NCBI RefSeq assembly: GCF_009193265.1
Contig: NZ_VZZZ01000009.1
Span: 1 to 56,670 of the forward strand
Origin: Marinobacter changyiensis
GTDB taxonomy: Bacteria; Pseudomonadota; Gammaproteobacteria; Pseudomonadales; Oleiphilaceae
Length of the DNA stretch: 56,670 bases
Direction: 5' to 3'
Shown: positions 8,433 through 15,749 of the stretch, in pieces
Layout: each line of letters begins with the position of its first letter
Numbering within the stretch: the first letter of the stretch is position 1
Translations under genes and position numbers: made by a program
Notes under the pieces: generated by a model
Told to the model about the DNA's origin: nothing
Databases searched by the model: none
What the model saw: only the letters and a program-made list of their open reading frames with translations

Positions 8433-10043
8433 ATGCCTACACTGCGATGGCTGACCCGAGACAATGATGTTCGCGCTGCTGATAAAGTTCCGTATCGCTT
8501 GCTTGAGGAGGTGCCTGAGTTTGGCTACGGCGATCTCCACGACGGTAATATACTGATTCAGGGCGATAACCTAGATGCGTTGAAATCACTACTCCCGTAT
8601 TATGCAGGACAAGTGAAATGTATCTATATCGATCCTCCCTACAACACCGGGTCAGCCTTTGAGCACTACGACGATAATCTAGAGCATTCGCGGTGGCTGG
8701 CCATGATGTGGCCCCGATTGGAGCTGTTGAGAGAATTGCTTCGAGAGGATGGCATCCTTCTTGTGAGCTTGAATGACGATGAGGCCCATTACTTTAAAAT
8801 AATTTGTGACGAGATATTTGGTCGAAAATCATTCAAGGGAAGTTTTGTCTGGCACTATGAAGGTAATACCGATAATCAAGCCCAGATCATCAACTATCAC
8901 GAGTATATTCTGATCTATTGCAAAGGTCAGCTAACTATCACACCCGGTGTGGTAGATCCCAACACAGGCGAAACGAGTAAACTCAACAACCCAGAGATCC
9001 GGAATACTGTCGTAAAGAACGGCCCTAAGAATCCTCTAAAGACTGTAAAAATACCCGCAGGGTTTCCAGCTTCTTTGCCAGACGGCGAATTTTCTCCTGA
9101 TCCCACCTCTTACCCTCAATGGGACGGTAAGTTTCAGGTTTCTGAAGGGCGACTTACGACAGGGGCAACAGCCACCTCCGGATGGAGCTCCCGAAAAATT
9201 TTAGAGCAGTTCGTCGAAAACGACTTCAAGCCTGTTGTGGATAGTAAAGGACAGGAAACTCGATTTGAGATCACTCGCACGGGCGCGATCGAATACATAA
9301 AGGGACGGAAACAAGATAAGGGTCACATCATCTCAGTTTTACGCGGTTTTGGTACGACCAATAAGAGCCGCATGAAGCTTGAGAAACTTGGGCTCAAATT
9401 CACGTATCCTAAACCAATTGATCTAATCACCTATTTAGTGCGGATATTCTCGAATGGGTCTGACCTTGTCTTAGATAGCTTTCTTGGAAGCGGAACAACC
9501 GCTCATGCTGTTCTTGAAGCCAATCGACAAGATGGCTGTAAACGTAAATTCATCGCAATTGAGATGTCTGAAGAGAATGCACAAAACATTTCCTACCGAA
9601 GGCTTCAAGCTGCAATAAATGGTCACGAAAAGGCAGAAATACCAGCTACTGGAGGTGGGTTTCGTTTTTATCGTCTTGGTCCATCCGTGTTCACAGAAGA
9701 TGGGCAGCTCCAGCCGGATATTCGATTCCCTGTTCTGGCTGCACATATCTGGTTTGCTGAAACTGCAACACCATGGAATGAGCCAAAAATCCTCACTCCT
9801 TTCATGGGAGCAAGCGACGGCCATGGCTATGTATTGCTCTATAACGGCATTCTAGGCGACAAGTCGGTTTCGGGTGGCAACGTCCTGACTCGAAAAACTT
9901 TGGCTACTATTCGCTCCGCACAAGGTGACTTCACCGGCCCGCTCAAGGTCTATGGCGAACGCACAGCACTGTCTGAAGCAACACTAAAAACCGAAGAAAT
10001 AGAGTTCAAACAAACACCCTATGACGTGAAGGCACGCAAATGA
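8433..10043 (+). CDS. mod: Type III restriction-modification methyltransferase (Mod)
   Basis: 536 residues. An N6-adenine or N4-cytosine methyltransferase of the beta class: the catalytic motif DPPYNTG is at 67-73 and the AdoMet-binding motif 'DSFLGSGTT' comes later, near 348-356. The intervening 270 residues include the target-recognition region. The opening 'GDNLDALKSLLPYYAGQVKCIYIDPPYNTG' block is typical of Mod subunits. It would methylate one strand of an asymmetric site and supply specificity to the Res subunit. Its last codons overlap the res start by four bases (ATGA). Target sequence is not predictable by eye. Confidence 0.9.
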   Translation: MPTLRWLTRDNDVRAADKVPYRLLEEVPEFGYGDLHDGNILIQGDNLDALKSLLPYYAGQVKCIYIDPPYNTGSAFEHYDDNLEHSRWLAMMWPRLELLRELLREDGILLVSLNDDEAHYFKIICDEIFGRKSFKGSFVWHYEGNTDNQAQIINYHEYILIYCKGQLTITPGVVDPNTGETSKLNNPEIRNTVVKNGPKNPLKTVKIPAGFPASLPDGEFSPDPTSYPQWDGKFQVSEGRLTTGATATSGWSSRKILEQFVENDFKPVVDSKGQETRFEITRTGAIEYIKGRKQDKGHIISVLRGFGTTNKSRMKLEKLGLKFTYPKPIDLITYLVRIFSNGSDLVLDSFLGSGTTAHAVLEANRQDGCKRKFIAIEMSEENAQNISYRRLQAAINGHEKAEIPATGGGFRFYRLGPSVFTEDGQLQPDIRFPVLAAHIWFAETATPWNEPKILTPFMGASDGHGYVLLYNGILGDKSVSGGNVLTRKTLATIRSAQGDFTGPLKVYGERTALSEATLKTEEIEFKQTPYDVKARK

Positions 10044-12700
10044 AGCTGAAGGAATACCAAAAAGCCTCACTCGCTACGCTAAGAGAGTTCTTTAAAGAGG
10101 CACGCATCACTGGCCCTCAGGCTGCATATAAAGATATTACAGCTCAACCAATGCTGGCCAAACGACTGCGCGGGTATACTGCTCGGTACAAGCCGATAAA
10201 GACCCTGCCCCAGGTGCCTTATGTCTGTCTGCGCCTACCCACCGGAGGCGGGAAAACGATCCTTGCATCGCACTCCATCGCAGTGGCTAAGGATACCTGG
10301 ATCGAAAAGGACTTCCCCTTCGTCTTATGGCTGGTACCAACAAACACCATTCGAATTCAAACTGCTGAAGCGTTAAAAAACCCTCGCCACCCTTATCGGC
10401 AGGTTTTAGATGAGACCTTTGATGGTCGTGTCCGAGTCTTTGATATTGGTGACTTTACTCAGATAACGCCTCATGACCTGCGCTCAAACCTCTGCGTGGT
10501 GGTAGGGACAATACAAACGCTGCGTGTAAACAATACAGACGGGCGCAAAGTATACGCCCATCACGAAATGTTGGAACCGCACTTTTCCTCGGTTCCATCA
10601 AATGCATTGGGACTAGAGCGCATTGATGACGGGCCTAATAAAGACAATATTCGATTCAGCTTCGCCAATCTAATGCACCTCCATCGGCCCCTGGTTCTCA
10701 TGGACGAGGCACACAAGGCCGGATCGCAGCTAAGCCAAGAAATTTATGAGCGGATCAATCCCTCTGCTTGCATAGAGTTCACTGCAACTCCAAAGGGTTT
10801 CAACAACATTCTTCACTCCGTTTCCGCCCAGGAGCTGAAGAACGAAGAAATGATCAAGATGCCAGTCGTGCTAGACGAAGCTGAAACATGGCAGGGCGCG
10901 GTCAATTCCGCCATTCTCAAACGCGCAGAATTGCAGGAATACGCGAATAATGATCGTGAAGGTTATATTCGTCCTATAGTTTTATTTCAAGCCCAGAAGA
11001 AAAATGAAGAAGTCACCGTTGAAGCGCTGAAAAAACACCTCGTCGAAAATGAGAATATCGATGAGCGCAAGATCGCAGTAGCCACAGGGATGCAGCGGGA
11101 GCTAGATGGTATCAATCTGTTCAAGCCTGATTGCCCCATCGAATATGTCATTACGATTGAAGCATTAAAAGAAGGCTGGGACTGCTCATTTGCCTATGTA
11201 TTTTGTTCGCTTGCTAACATTCGAAGTTCGACTGATGCTGAACAACTTTTAGGGCGAGTACTGCGGATGCCCTACGCCAAGCGGCGTAAGAAAATGGCCT
11301 TGAATAAGTCCTACGCCAAATTGGTATCCAAAAGCTTTTCTGAAGCCGCTATGACTCTGCGCGACAAACTGGTGGCTATGGGTTTCGATGAAAGTGAAGC
11401 CGAAGCCAATATCGAACCTGAACAGCCTGGCTTGGACGATGATCTTTTTGGAAGACACTCTCGCCCGCGTCCGACAATGACCGTAGAGATCGAGGTTACA
11501 CCGGAAGAGCAGAAAGAAATCGATACCGTAGCTCCCGGAAAAATCAAAGTTCTTACAGGTGAGGATGGTAAATCGAAGATTGAGTTTAGCGGGATACCAA
11601 GGCACGAGGAGGAGGGTCGCCTTTTTGAGAAAGTTCCAAAACGCATGCACGCCGTGCTGCGGGAACAGCTGGATAGTTTCAAGGCCAAACACGCTAGTGA
11701 AATCTCACCAGCTTATCGGGGCGAAACCTTTACAATTCCCTGCCTAATGGCTCTGGTACAGGGAGAGTTAGTGTTAGGTGACACTGACACCTTCATGGAA
11801 TATCACGACTGGTCATTGAGCGATTACCCCGCGCGCCTGACACCCGCTGAATTTGATATTGTGGAGACAACGAACACATTTGAGATCGACTTAGACGGTA
11901 ATCGCTTGACCGTTTCCGGGACGGATAGCTCCGATCAGCTGGCGCTGGATATTGCCGTAGAAGACTGGACAGCTAACAGCCTCGTATGCTGGCTCGACAC
12001 CCGTATTCGAGACCCTTGGATTAGCCAGACAGAGCTCCTCGCATGGTTAAATGATGTGATTACAGATCTCACACGAGACAGGAAACTTCCAATCTCTCAA
12101 CTTATGCGCTGCAAGTTTATTCTTGCCCGAAAGCTGATAGAGAAGATACAGAGTTTCCGACAGATTGAACGTGACACGGTCTATCAGACTAATCTCTTCG
12201 GCCAAACAGCACGCGTTGAAGTCTCGTTTGACCAAGGCGTTCGCTTCTTCGATGACATGTATGTTGACGTCCTCAAGTATCGCGGAATGTACAAATTCAA
12301 TAACCACTTTATGGGCTCAAACGAAGTACCCACCTTTGACGGTAAAGACGATGGCGAAGAGGTTAAGTGTGCCTTCGCACTCGACATGCTGCCTGGCCTC
12401 AAATATTGGGCAAGAAATGTCAGTAGGCATCGGAATTCTTTTTCTCTGCCAACATCAACTGACAAGTTCTACCCTGACTTTGTTGCCCTCATGGAAGATG
12501 GTCGCTTGCTTGTCGTTGAGTACAAGGGCAAAAACCGGACGCCACAGGAAAGCCGAGACTCGCAGGAGAAAGAACTCATCGGTCAGCAGTGGGCAAAGGC
12601 TTCGGAAGGTAAAGCGGTGTTCGTGATGGTGACGATGGAACGAGGAGATCCCAAAGAAATACGGGCTAAAATTATGGATGCCTTGGAAAAATCTATATAA
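10040..12700 (+). CDS. res: Type III restriction enzyme Res subunit (helicase-nuclease)
   Basis: 886 residues, translationally coupled to mod. Superfamily-2 helicase motifs are in order: Walker A 'PTGGGKT' (67-73), DEAH (222-225), motif III 'FTATPKG', and motif VI 'STDAEQLLGRVLRMPY'. The C-terminus carries a PD-(D/E)XK-type nuclease ('YPDFVALMEDGRLLVVEYKGK', about 811-831, with Asp, Glu and Lys in place). The complex translocates or slides on unmodified foreign DNA and cuts it near head-to-head sites. All motifs are intact, so the system looks functional. Confidence 0.9.
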   Translation: MKLKEYQKASLATLREFFKEARITGPQAAYKDITAQPMLAKRLRGYTARYKPIKTLPQVPYVCLRLPTGGGKTILASHSIAVAKDTWIEKDFPFVLWLVPTNTIRIQTAEALKNPRHPYRQVLDETFDGRVRVFDIGDFTQITPHDLRSNLCVVVGTIQTLRVNNTDGRKVYAHHEMLEPHFSSVPSNALGLERIDDGPNKDNIRFSFANLMHLHRPLVLMDEAHKAGSQLSQEIYERINPSACIEFTATPKGFNNILHSVSAQELKNEEMIKMPVVLDEAETWQGAVNSAILKRAELQEYANNDREGYIRPIVLFQAQKKNEEVTVEALKKHLVENENIDERKIAVATGMQRELDGINLFKPDCPIEYVITIEALKEGWDCSFAYVFCSLANIRSSTDAEQLLGRVLRMPYAKRRKKMALNKSYAKLVSKSFSEAAMTLRDKLVAMGFDESEAEANIEPEQPGLDDDLFGRHSRPRPTMTVEIEVTPEEQKEIDTVAPGKIKVLTGEDGKSKIEFSGIPRHEEEGRLFEKVPKRMHAVLREQLDSFKAKHASEISPAYRGETFTIPCLMALVQGELVLGDTDTFMEYHDWSLSDYPARLTPAEFDIVETTNTFEIDLDGNRLTVSGTDSSDQLALDIAVEDWTANSLVCWLDTRIRDPWISQTELLAWLNDVITDLTRDRKLPISQLMRCKFILARKLIEKIQSFRQIERDTVYQTNLFGQTARVEVSFDQGVRFFDDMYVDVLKYRGMYKFNNHFMGSNEVPTFDGKDDGEEVKCAFALDMLPGLKYWARNVSRHRNSFSLPTSTDKFYPDFVALMEDGRLLVVEYKGKNRTPQESRDSQEKELIGQQWAKASEGKAVFVMVTMERGDPKEIRAKIMDALEKSI

Positions 12701-12819
12701 ATTAAGGAATTGATAATTAGGCGCTAGCTTTACCACATCAGTTTCCTGGTAACCTCATTAAACGACTGTTACAAAATTTTTCCGAGAAAAGGTTGCTAAA
12801 TGTGAGGCTAGGTTTTTAA

Positions 12820-12855
12820 ATACCTTTCACCGGGTTGCCGCCCGGTGAAAGGTAT
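12820..12855 (-). terminator. Perfect 15-bp hairpin, probable transcription terminator
   Basis: The arms ATACCTTTCACCGGG (12820-12834) and its exact complement (12841-12855) flank a 6-base loop. Reading leftwards it follows the stop of the 37-codon gene by about 17 bases and is itself followed by TTTAAAAACC. Reading rightwards it is 120 bases past res and is followed by AGTTTATTT. The T-runs are imperfect, but the stem is very stable and could stop transcription from both sides. Confidence 0.6.
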
Positions 12856-12871
12856 AGTTTATTTGATTGCT

Positions 12872-12985
12872 TTAATTAGGGGTAGAGCGGTAATGCTCTC
12901 GCACTTTCGTGCGTTCACCGTTCTTACCTTTTCTCTGGTGCTCTGGCACGTGCACCTTCTTTTTACCGCTTTTAGTGCTAGCCAT
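12872..12985 (-). CDS. 37-residue basic protein (hypothetical)
   Basis: ATG at 12985 follows a near-perfect Shine-Dalgarno (TTAGGAGG) at good spacing, and the frame runs 37 residues to TAA (12872-12874). The product begins MASTKSGKKKVHVPEHQRKG and contains a second, similar block 'KVREHYRS', so it looks like two short copies of a 'K-V-x-x-x-E-H-x-R' motif. It is strongly basic with no hydrophobic segment. It follows the Cas2-like gene by 49 bases and ends just before a strong hairpin, so the two form a small operon. The RBS, coupling and internal repeat support a real gene. Function is unknown; a nucleic-acid-binding or antitoxin-like role is speculation. Confidence 0.55.
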   Translation of the reverse strand: MASTKSGKKKVHVPEHQRKGKNGERTKVREHYRSTPN

Positions 12986-13034
12986 GTATTTCCTCCTAAG
13001 CAGCTAGTTTATGTTGACGCTGGTTTAGCCAATC

Positions 13035-13277
13035 TCATGCATCTTGTGTTAGCCATCCCTGATTCTCACTCGACATCCGCATAACTAGATGCCTGTCATT
13101 ATCATCATGTGCTTGACGCACTTTTTGCGAGATCTGCAAGTAAGTCAGACTGCTATCGACTAACCAAAATGATTCCATTGGTTTGATAGAATCTCCACAA
13201 CTTTCAATTGCATCTTTTACTCTCTGATATTTTTGACCTGGTGAGTTCAGGTCATACGATATTGCATAAACAGGCAT
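13035..13277 (-). CDS. Cas2-like / SinR-family small protein
   Basis: 80 residues. The start 'MPVYAISYDLNSPGQKYQRVKDAIES' is laid out like the first strand and helix of the Cas2/VapD ferredoxin-like fold, with Asp9 at the position of the conserved Cas2 aspartate. The middle 'PMESFWLVDSS' and 'DNDRHLVMRMS' fit the second and third strands as seen in proteins annotated 'SinR family'. No cas1 or CRISPR array is visible nearby, so it is an orphan. VapD-like relatives act as RNases or toxins, but this protein's activity is not known. GGAAG about eight bases before ATG serves as RBS. Confidence 0.6.
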   Translation of the reverse strand: MPVYAISYDLNSPGQKYQRVKDAIESCGDSIKPMESFWLVDSSLTYLQISQKVRQAHDDNDRHLVMRMSSENQGWLTQDA

Positions 13278-13569
13278 TGGAAATCTTCCGAAGTGCCATT
13301 AGTGCGAAAGATGCCAGAACTATATATAGTGCTCCGACAACTGAATTATATACCATATAATGGGTTTTCTTCATTGATGCTGGCTATACATACATCTTAT
13401 CTGTCAAAGAAAATCAATCAATGGGAGAGAAAAAAGATTAGGCCTGTAATACCGGATTTTCACTGCGCATAATCTGAGGTTATGGTGAACAAGATTTGAG
13501 TACGAAGGGAGCCAGGCCTCTCCCTGGCGGGTCACACCACTGGGCAGGTGTCGCGTTTGCCTGGCATCC
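13278..13569. other. AT-rich spacer between the Cas2-like operon and the nuclease region
   Basis: The left half is visibly AT-rich, with 'tatatatag' and 'atataccatataatg' stretches that could hold the promoter of the leftward Cas2-like operon. The right half becomes GC-rich and contains a small GCCAGG/CCTGGC hairpin near 13512-13529. No gene is seen. Confidence 0.4.
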
Positions 13570-13752
13570 TTGCCGGCGTTGAGCCCCGATCCTCCGGATC
13601 AATTGACTCCCAACCAGTATCTGCGACTTGGGCGCCCGGCGAAAGCCGATATCACTGCAAAACGATTGGGATATCTCCTACAGCGAGACGAGCGAGGCCG
13701 TTCCCGATACGATGGCCGCCAAATTACGCTTTTTGTATTTAAGGAGAAGTAG
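13570..13752 (+). CDS. Possible 60-residue ORF ending at the nuclease start (hypothetical)
   Basis: A frame from TTG at 13570 ends at TAG (13750-13752), directly abutting the TTG start of the nuclease. Its C-terminal half 'LRLGRPAKADITAKRLGYLLQRDERGRSRYDGRQITLFVF' looks like folded protein rather than random translation, and it reads through the nuclease RBS. No clear RBS or ATG marks its own start. It may be the tail of a longer gene lost by rearrangement. Two other overlapping frames exist, so confidence is low. Confidence 0.25.
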   Translation: MPALSPDPPDQLTPNQYLRLGRPAKADITAKRLGYLLQRDERGRSRYDGRQITLFVFKEK

Positions 13753-14472
13753 TTGCGGTATCTCCCGTCTTCATTACTGGCGCTCATACTCGTCATTGGG
13801 TTTGAGCCTGTGTCTGCTGAAACCATCAAAAAAACGTCTTCAGGCATCTGTCATCCACCGACAAGCTCCCACTACGAACGGACCCAGAACTTCCGTGCGT
13901 TTGATTCCCTTGAGGAGTGCCTCGCAAGTGGAGGGCGCCTACCCAAGGGGGTGGCTGAAACGCACTCAACCAAATCAACTAGAGCCTCCCCTGAAGCCTA
14001 TGAGCGGTCTGCTTTTGGTCACGGTTGGGACGATGAAGATGGTGATTGCCAGGACAGTCGTGCCGAGGCATTGATTGCAACGTCCAGCACGACCGTGCGT
14101 TTTGGGACGGACAAAGGCTGTCGAGTTGTCAGTGGTCGCTGGGTCAGCCCTTTCACAGGGAACGTGATACAGAACAGCAGCGAGATCGACATTGATCACG
14201 TGGTGCCGCTCGCCTGGGCCTGGGAGAGGGGCGCAAGCAACTGGTCTGACGCGAGACGAGAAAGGTTTGCAAACGACGAACGCAATCTGTGGCCTGTTGA
14301 AGCCTCTCTCAACAGGAGCAAAGGGGCGAGAGGACCGAATGAATGGCTTCCGCCAAGTGGAGCCTGTGGCTACGTGGCCCGATTTTATCGGTTGACCAGG
14401 ATATACAAGCTTGAAGCGCGGCTCGAAGAGACTGATTGGATCGACGCGTTTATAGATGAATGCCGGTCATAA
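13753..14472 (+). CDS. HNH-family nuclease, probably secreted
   Basis: 239 residues from TTG at 13753, with AAGGAG six bases upstream. Residues 1-22 form a signal peptide (hydrophobic 'SSLLALILVIGFEPVSA'). The core 'IDIDHVVPLAWAWERGASNW' places His149 in the DHxxPL motif of the HNH/DUF1524 nucleases, followed by 'NDERNLWPVEASLNRSKG' with Asn178, Asn187 and Lys190. A cysteine-containing N-terminal block ('CHPPTSSHY...FDSLEECLASGGRLPKG') and several more cysteines fit a disulphide-bearing exported enzyme. It probably hydrolyses DNA outside the cytoplasm. The family is common on islands and phages. Its target and any partner are unknown. Confidence 0.75.
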   Translation: MRYLPSSLLALILVIGFEPVSAETIKKTSSGICHPPTSSHYERTQNFRAFDSLEECLASGGRLPKGVAETHSTKSTRASPEAYERSAFGHGWDDEDGDCQDSRAEALIATSSTTVRFGTDKGCRVVSGRWVSPFTGNVIQNSSEIDIDHVVPLAWAWERGASNWSDARRERFANDERNLWPVEASLNRSKGARGPNEWLPPSGACGYVARFYRLTRIYKLEARLEETDWIDAFIDECRS

Positions 14473-14482
14473 AAACAGCAGC

Positions 14483-14513
14483 AGGTTGGACTTCCCCCGA
14501 TAATCCGGACACC
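14483..14513 (-). repeat. Right copy of the 30-bp imperfect inverted repeat
   Basis: Read on the minus strand it begins GGTGTCC and ends AAGTCCAACCT, matching 310-339 in inverted orientation. It starts 10 bases after the HNH nuclease stop. The inward-facing arrangement of the two copies is what the ends of a transposable unit would look like. Confidence 0.5.
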
Positions 14514-14516
14514 CCG

Positions 14517-15107
14517 CAGCCTCAAATGGAGGCAGCTTCAGATCCGTCCGTGAAAACGGGGTAGAACCCCTCCCTGATTATGCTGAACTAAGACCACAAG
14601 TCCTGTGGACAGGTTGCACCGTGGAAGCGCACCCATTGTAGATGCTTTCCTGTTGCACCGGATGATGAAGGGGGTCAAGTCGGGTATTGATAGGAGTCGC
14701 GAGCCCTCGGGTCGGAAAGTTCAAAATTTACTCATATTTTCTTGAGAGCCCTAAGAGGGTGGGAATTGCACACGTCTGGTGTACCCCGGGGGGGTGGGGT
14801 AGGTGGTTTGAGGTTAAGTGTGTGCTGCCCGCTTCTCCGGTCTGGTGCGCCTTCCCCGCTCATCATGTTCCTGTGAGCAGTTGAAGCCTTTCCGCCCTGC
14901 CCAGTCCCGCCGTTGGTTGGTGAGACGCGGGATAGACAATGCCGCCCCCAGTCCCCGTAGTTGCATCTCGTCAGACAGCGCCCGGTAGGCGTGGCACGCC
15001 ATACGTGAGCGCACAAGGGCTAAACCGGCTGAACGAGCGGGGATAAGCCCGGACCAATTAGCTGCCAACGACTAACTCCACTTGCGACCATGCCCGACGC
15101 GGACTGA
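14517..15107. other. About 590 bases without a convincing gene
   Basis: Several short overlapping frames exist on both strands, but none has an RBS with a recognisable product. G-runs near 14785-14805 and the CG-rich stretch 14880-15060 look like decayed coding or IS sequence. I see no tRNA-like or repeat structure beyond short local hairpins. Confidence 0.4.
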
Positions 15108-15362
15108 TTACAGGTTCACTATCTCCACTTCTGTTACCCGGTGCAGTTTCGAGGACAGCATAGCGGCCTCTACGTCGGCCAGATTGGTTGTGAATACAGG
15201 TTCCTGGTTGTTGAGGTCTACGCGCCAGAGTGGCAATCCAGCCTCGCTGCCAGATAGATCGAGCGGGTAGGCCACGTCTATCCGGACTCCTTCAGCCCTT
15301 TTGAGAGCCAGTTCATCAGGGTAGGTGGTGCTCAGAAATTCGTGATGTGTCGTCATGGTCAT
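15108..15362 (-). CDS. 84-residue protein (hypothetical)
   Basis: The frame from 15362 reads MTMTTHHEFLSTTYPDELAL and contains 'DLSGSEAGLPLWRVDLNNQEPVFTTNLADVEAAMLS'. The composition is globular, acidic and free of low-complexity runs, which argues for a real protein. I do not recognise the family. It lies in the island strip next to the tRNA, where excision or accessory genes are often found. The start is not fixed by a good RBS; the second ATG two codons in is an alternative. Confidence 0.4.
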   Translation of the reverse strand: MTMTTHHEFLSTTYPDELALKRAEGVRIDVAYPLDLSGSEAGLPLWRVDLNNQEPVFTTNLADVEAAMLSSKLHRVTEVEIVNL

Positions 15363-15448
15363 TTCATTTTTTCGGTTGGAGTGACGACAGAAATAGAGGG
15401 TCAGGTATGAGTCTATTAACGAGACAGTTGCCGGTCGACAATTCCTAA

Positions 15449-15488
15449 AGAGGCAAAGCGATATCTCTCTATGAGAGAAGAGGCAAAG
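15449..15488 (+). repeat. 10-bp direct repeats in the tRNA-proximal strip
   Basis: AGAGGCAAAG occurs at 15449-15458 and again at 15479-15488, three helical turns apart. A second pair, TGACCCAG, lies at 15511-15518 and 15523-15530. Such spaced repeats beside a tRNA attachment site can be arm-type sites for a tyrosine recombinase, but no integrase gene is present to support it. Confidence 0.3.
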
Positions 15489-15586
15489 TAGGGCGCACCA
15501 ACCTTCAAAATGACCCAGGGAGTGACCCAGAATGGCTATTCTGCTTTTCGGGAATGGGTTTTATGGTCGTAAACCTTTGATTTTAA

Positions 15587-15663
15587 TGGTGCCCCAGGCA
15601 GGACTCGAACCTGCTACCTTCCCCTTAGGAGGGGGACGCTCTATCCAGATGAGCTACTGGGGC
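15587..15663 (-). tRNA. tRNA-Arg (anticodon CCT)
   Basis: On the minus strand the 77-nt gene begins GCCCCAG and ends CTGGGGC followed by A and an encoded CCA (15587-15589). The T-loop is GGTTCGAGTCC and the anticodon loop is CTCCTAA on a 5-bp stem TCCCC/GGGGA, giving anticodon CCT, which reads AGG. All four arms pair. Arginine tRNA 3' ends are common integration targets, and here the 3' end faces the accessory region to the left. Confidence 0.95.
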
Positions 15664-15749
15664 AAACTGATTGCAGCGGCGGTATGATAGCGGTACCGGT
15701 CGCCTGTCTCAAGGCGTGACCGCTGTTTGATGTGGTATTGTCCTGTTTT

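Noticed and set aside
12845..13084. 79-codon plus-strand ORF across the Cas2-like operon
   Set aside because: It overlaps the terminator hairpin and the 37-codon gene, has no RBS, and gives an unremarkable hydrophobic product.
13035..13277. Part of a CRISPR-Cas locus
   Set aside because: The protein looks Cas2-like but there is no cas1, no effector gene and no regularly spaced repeat array nearby.
15363..15586. Remnant of a tyrosine integrase gene next to the tRNA
   Set aside because: No frame with RxxR-Y type motifs or adequate length was found; only the direct repeats remain.
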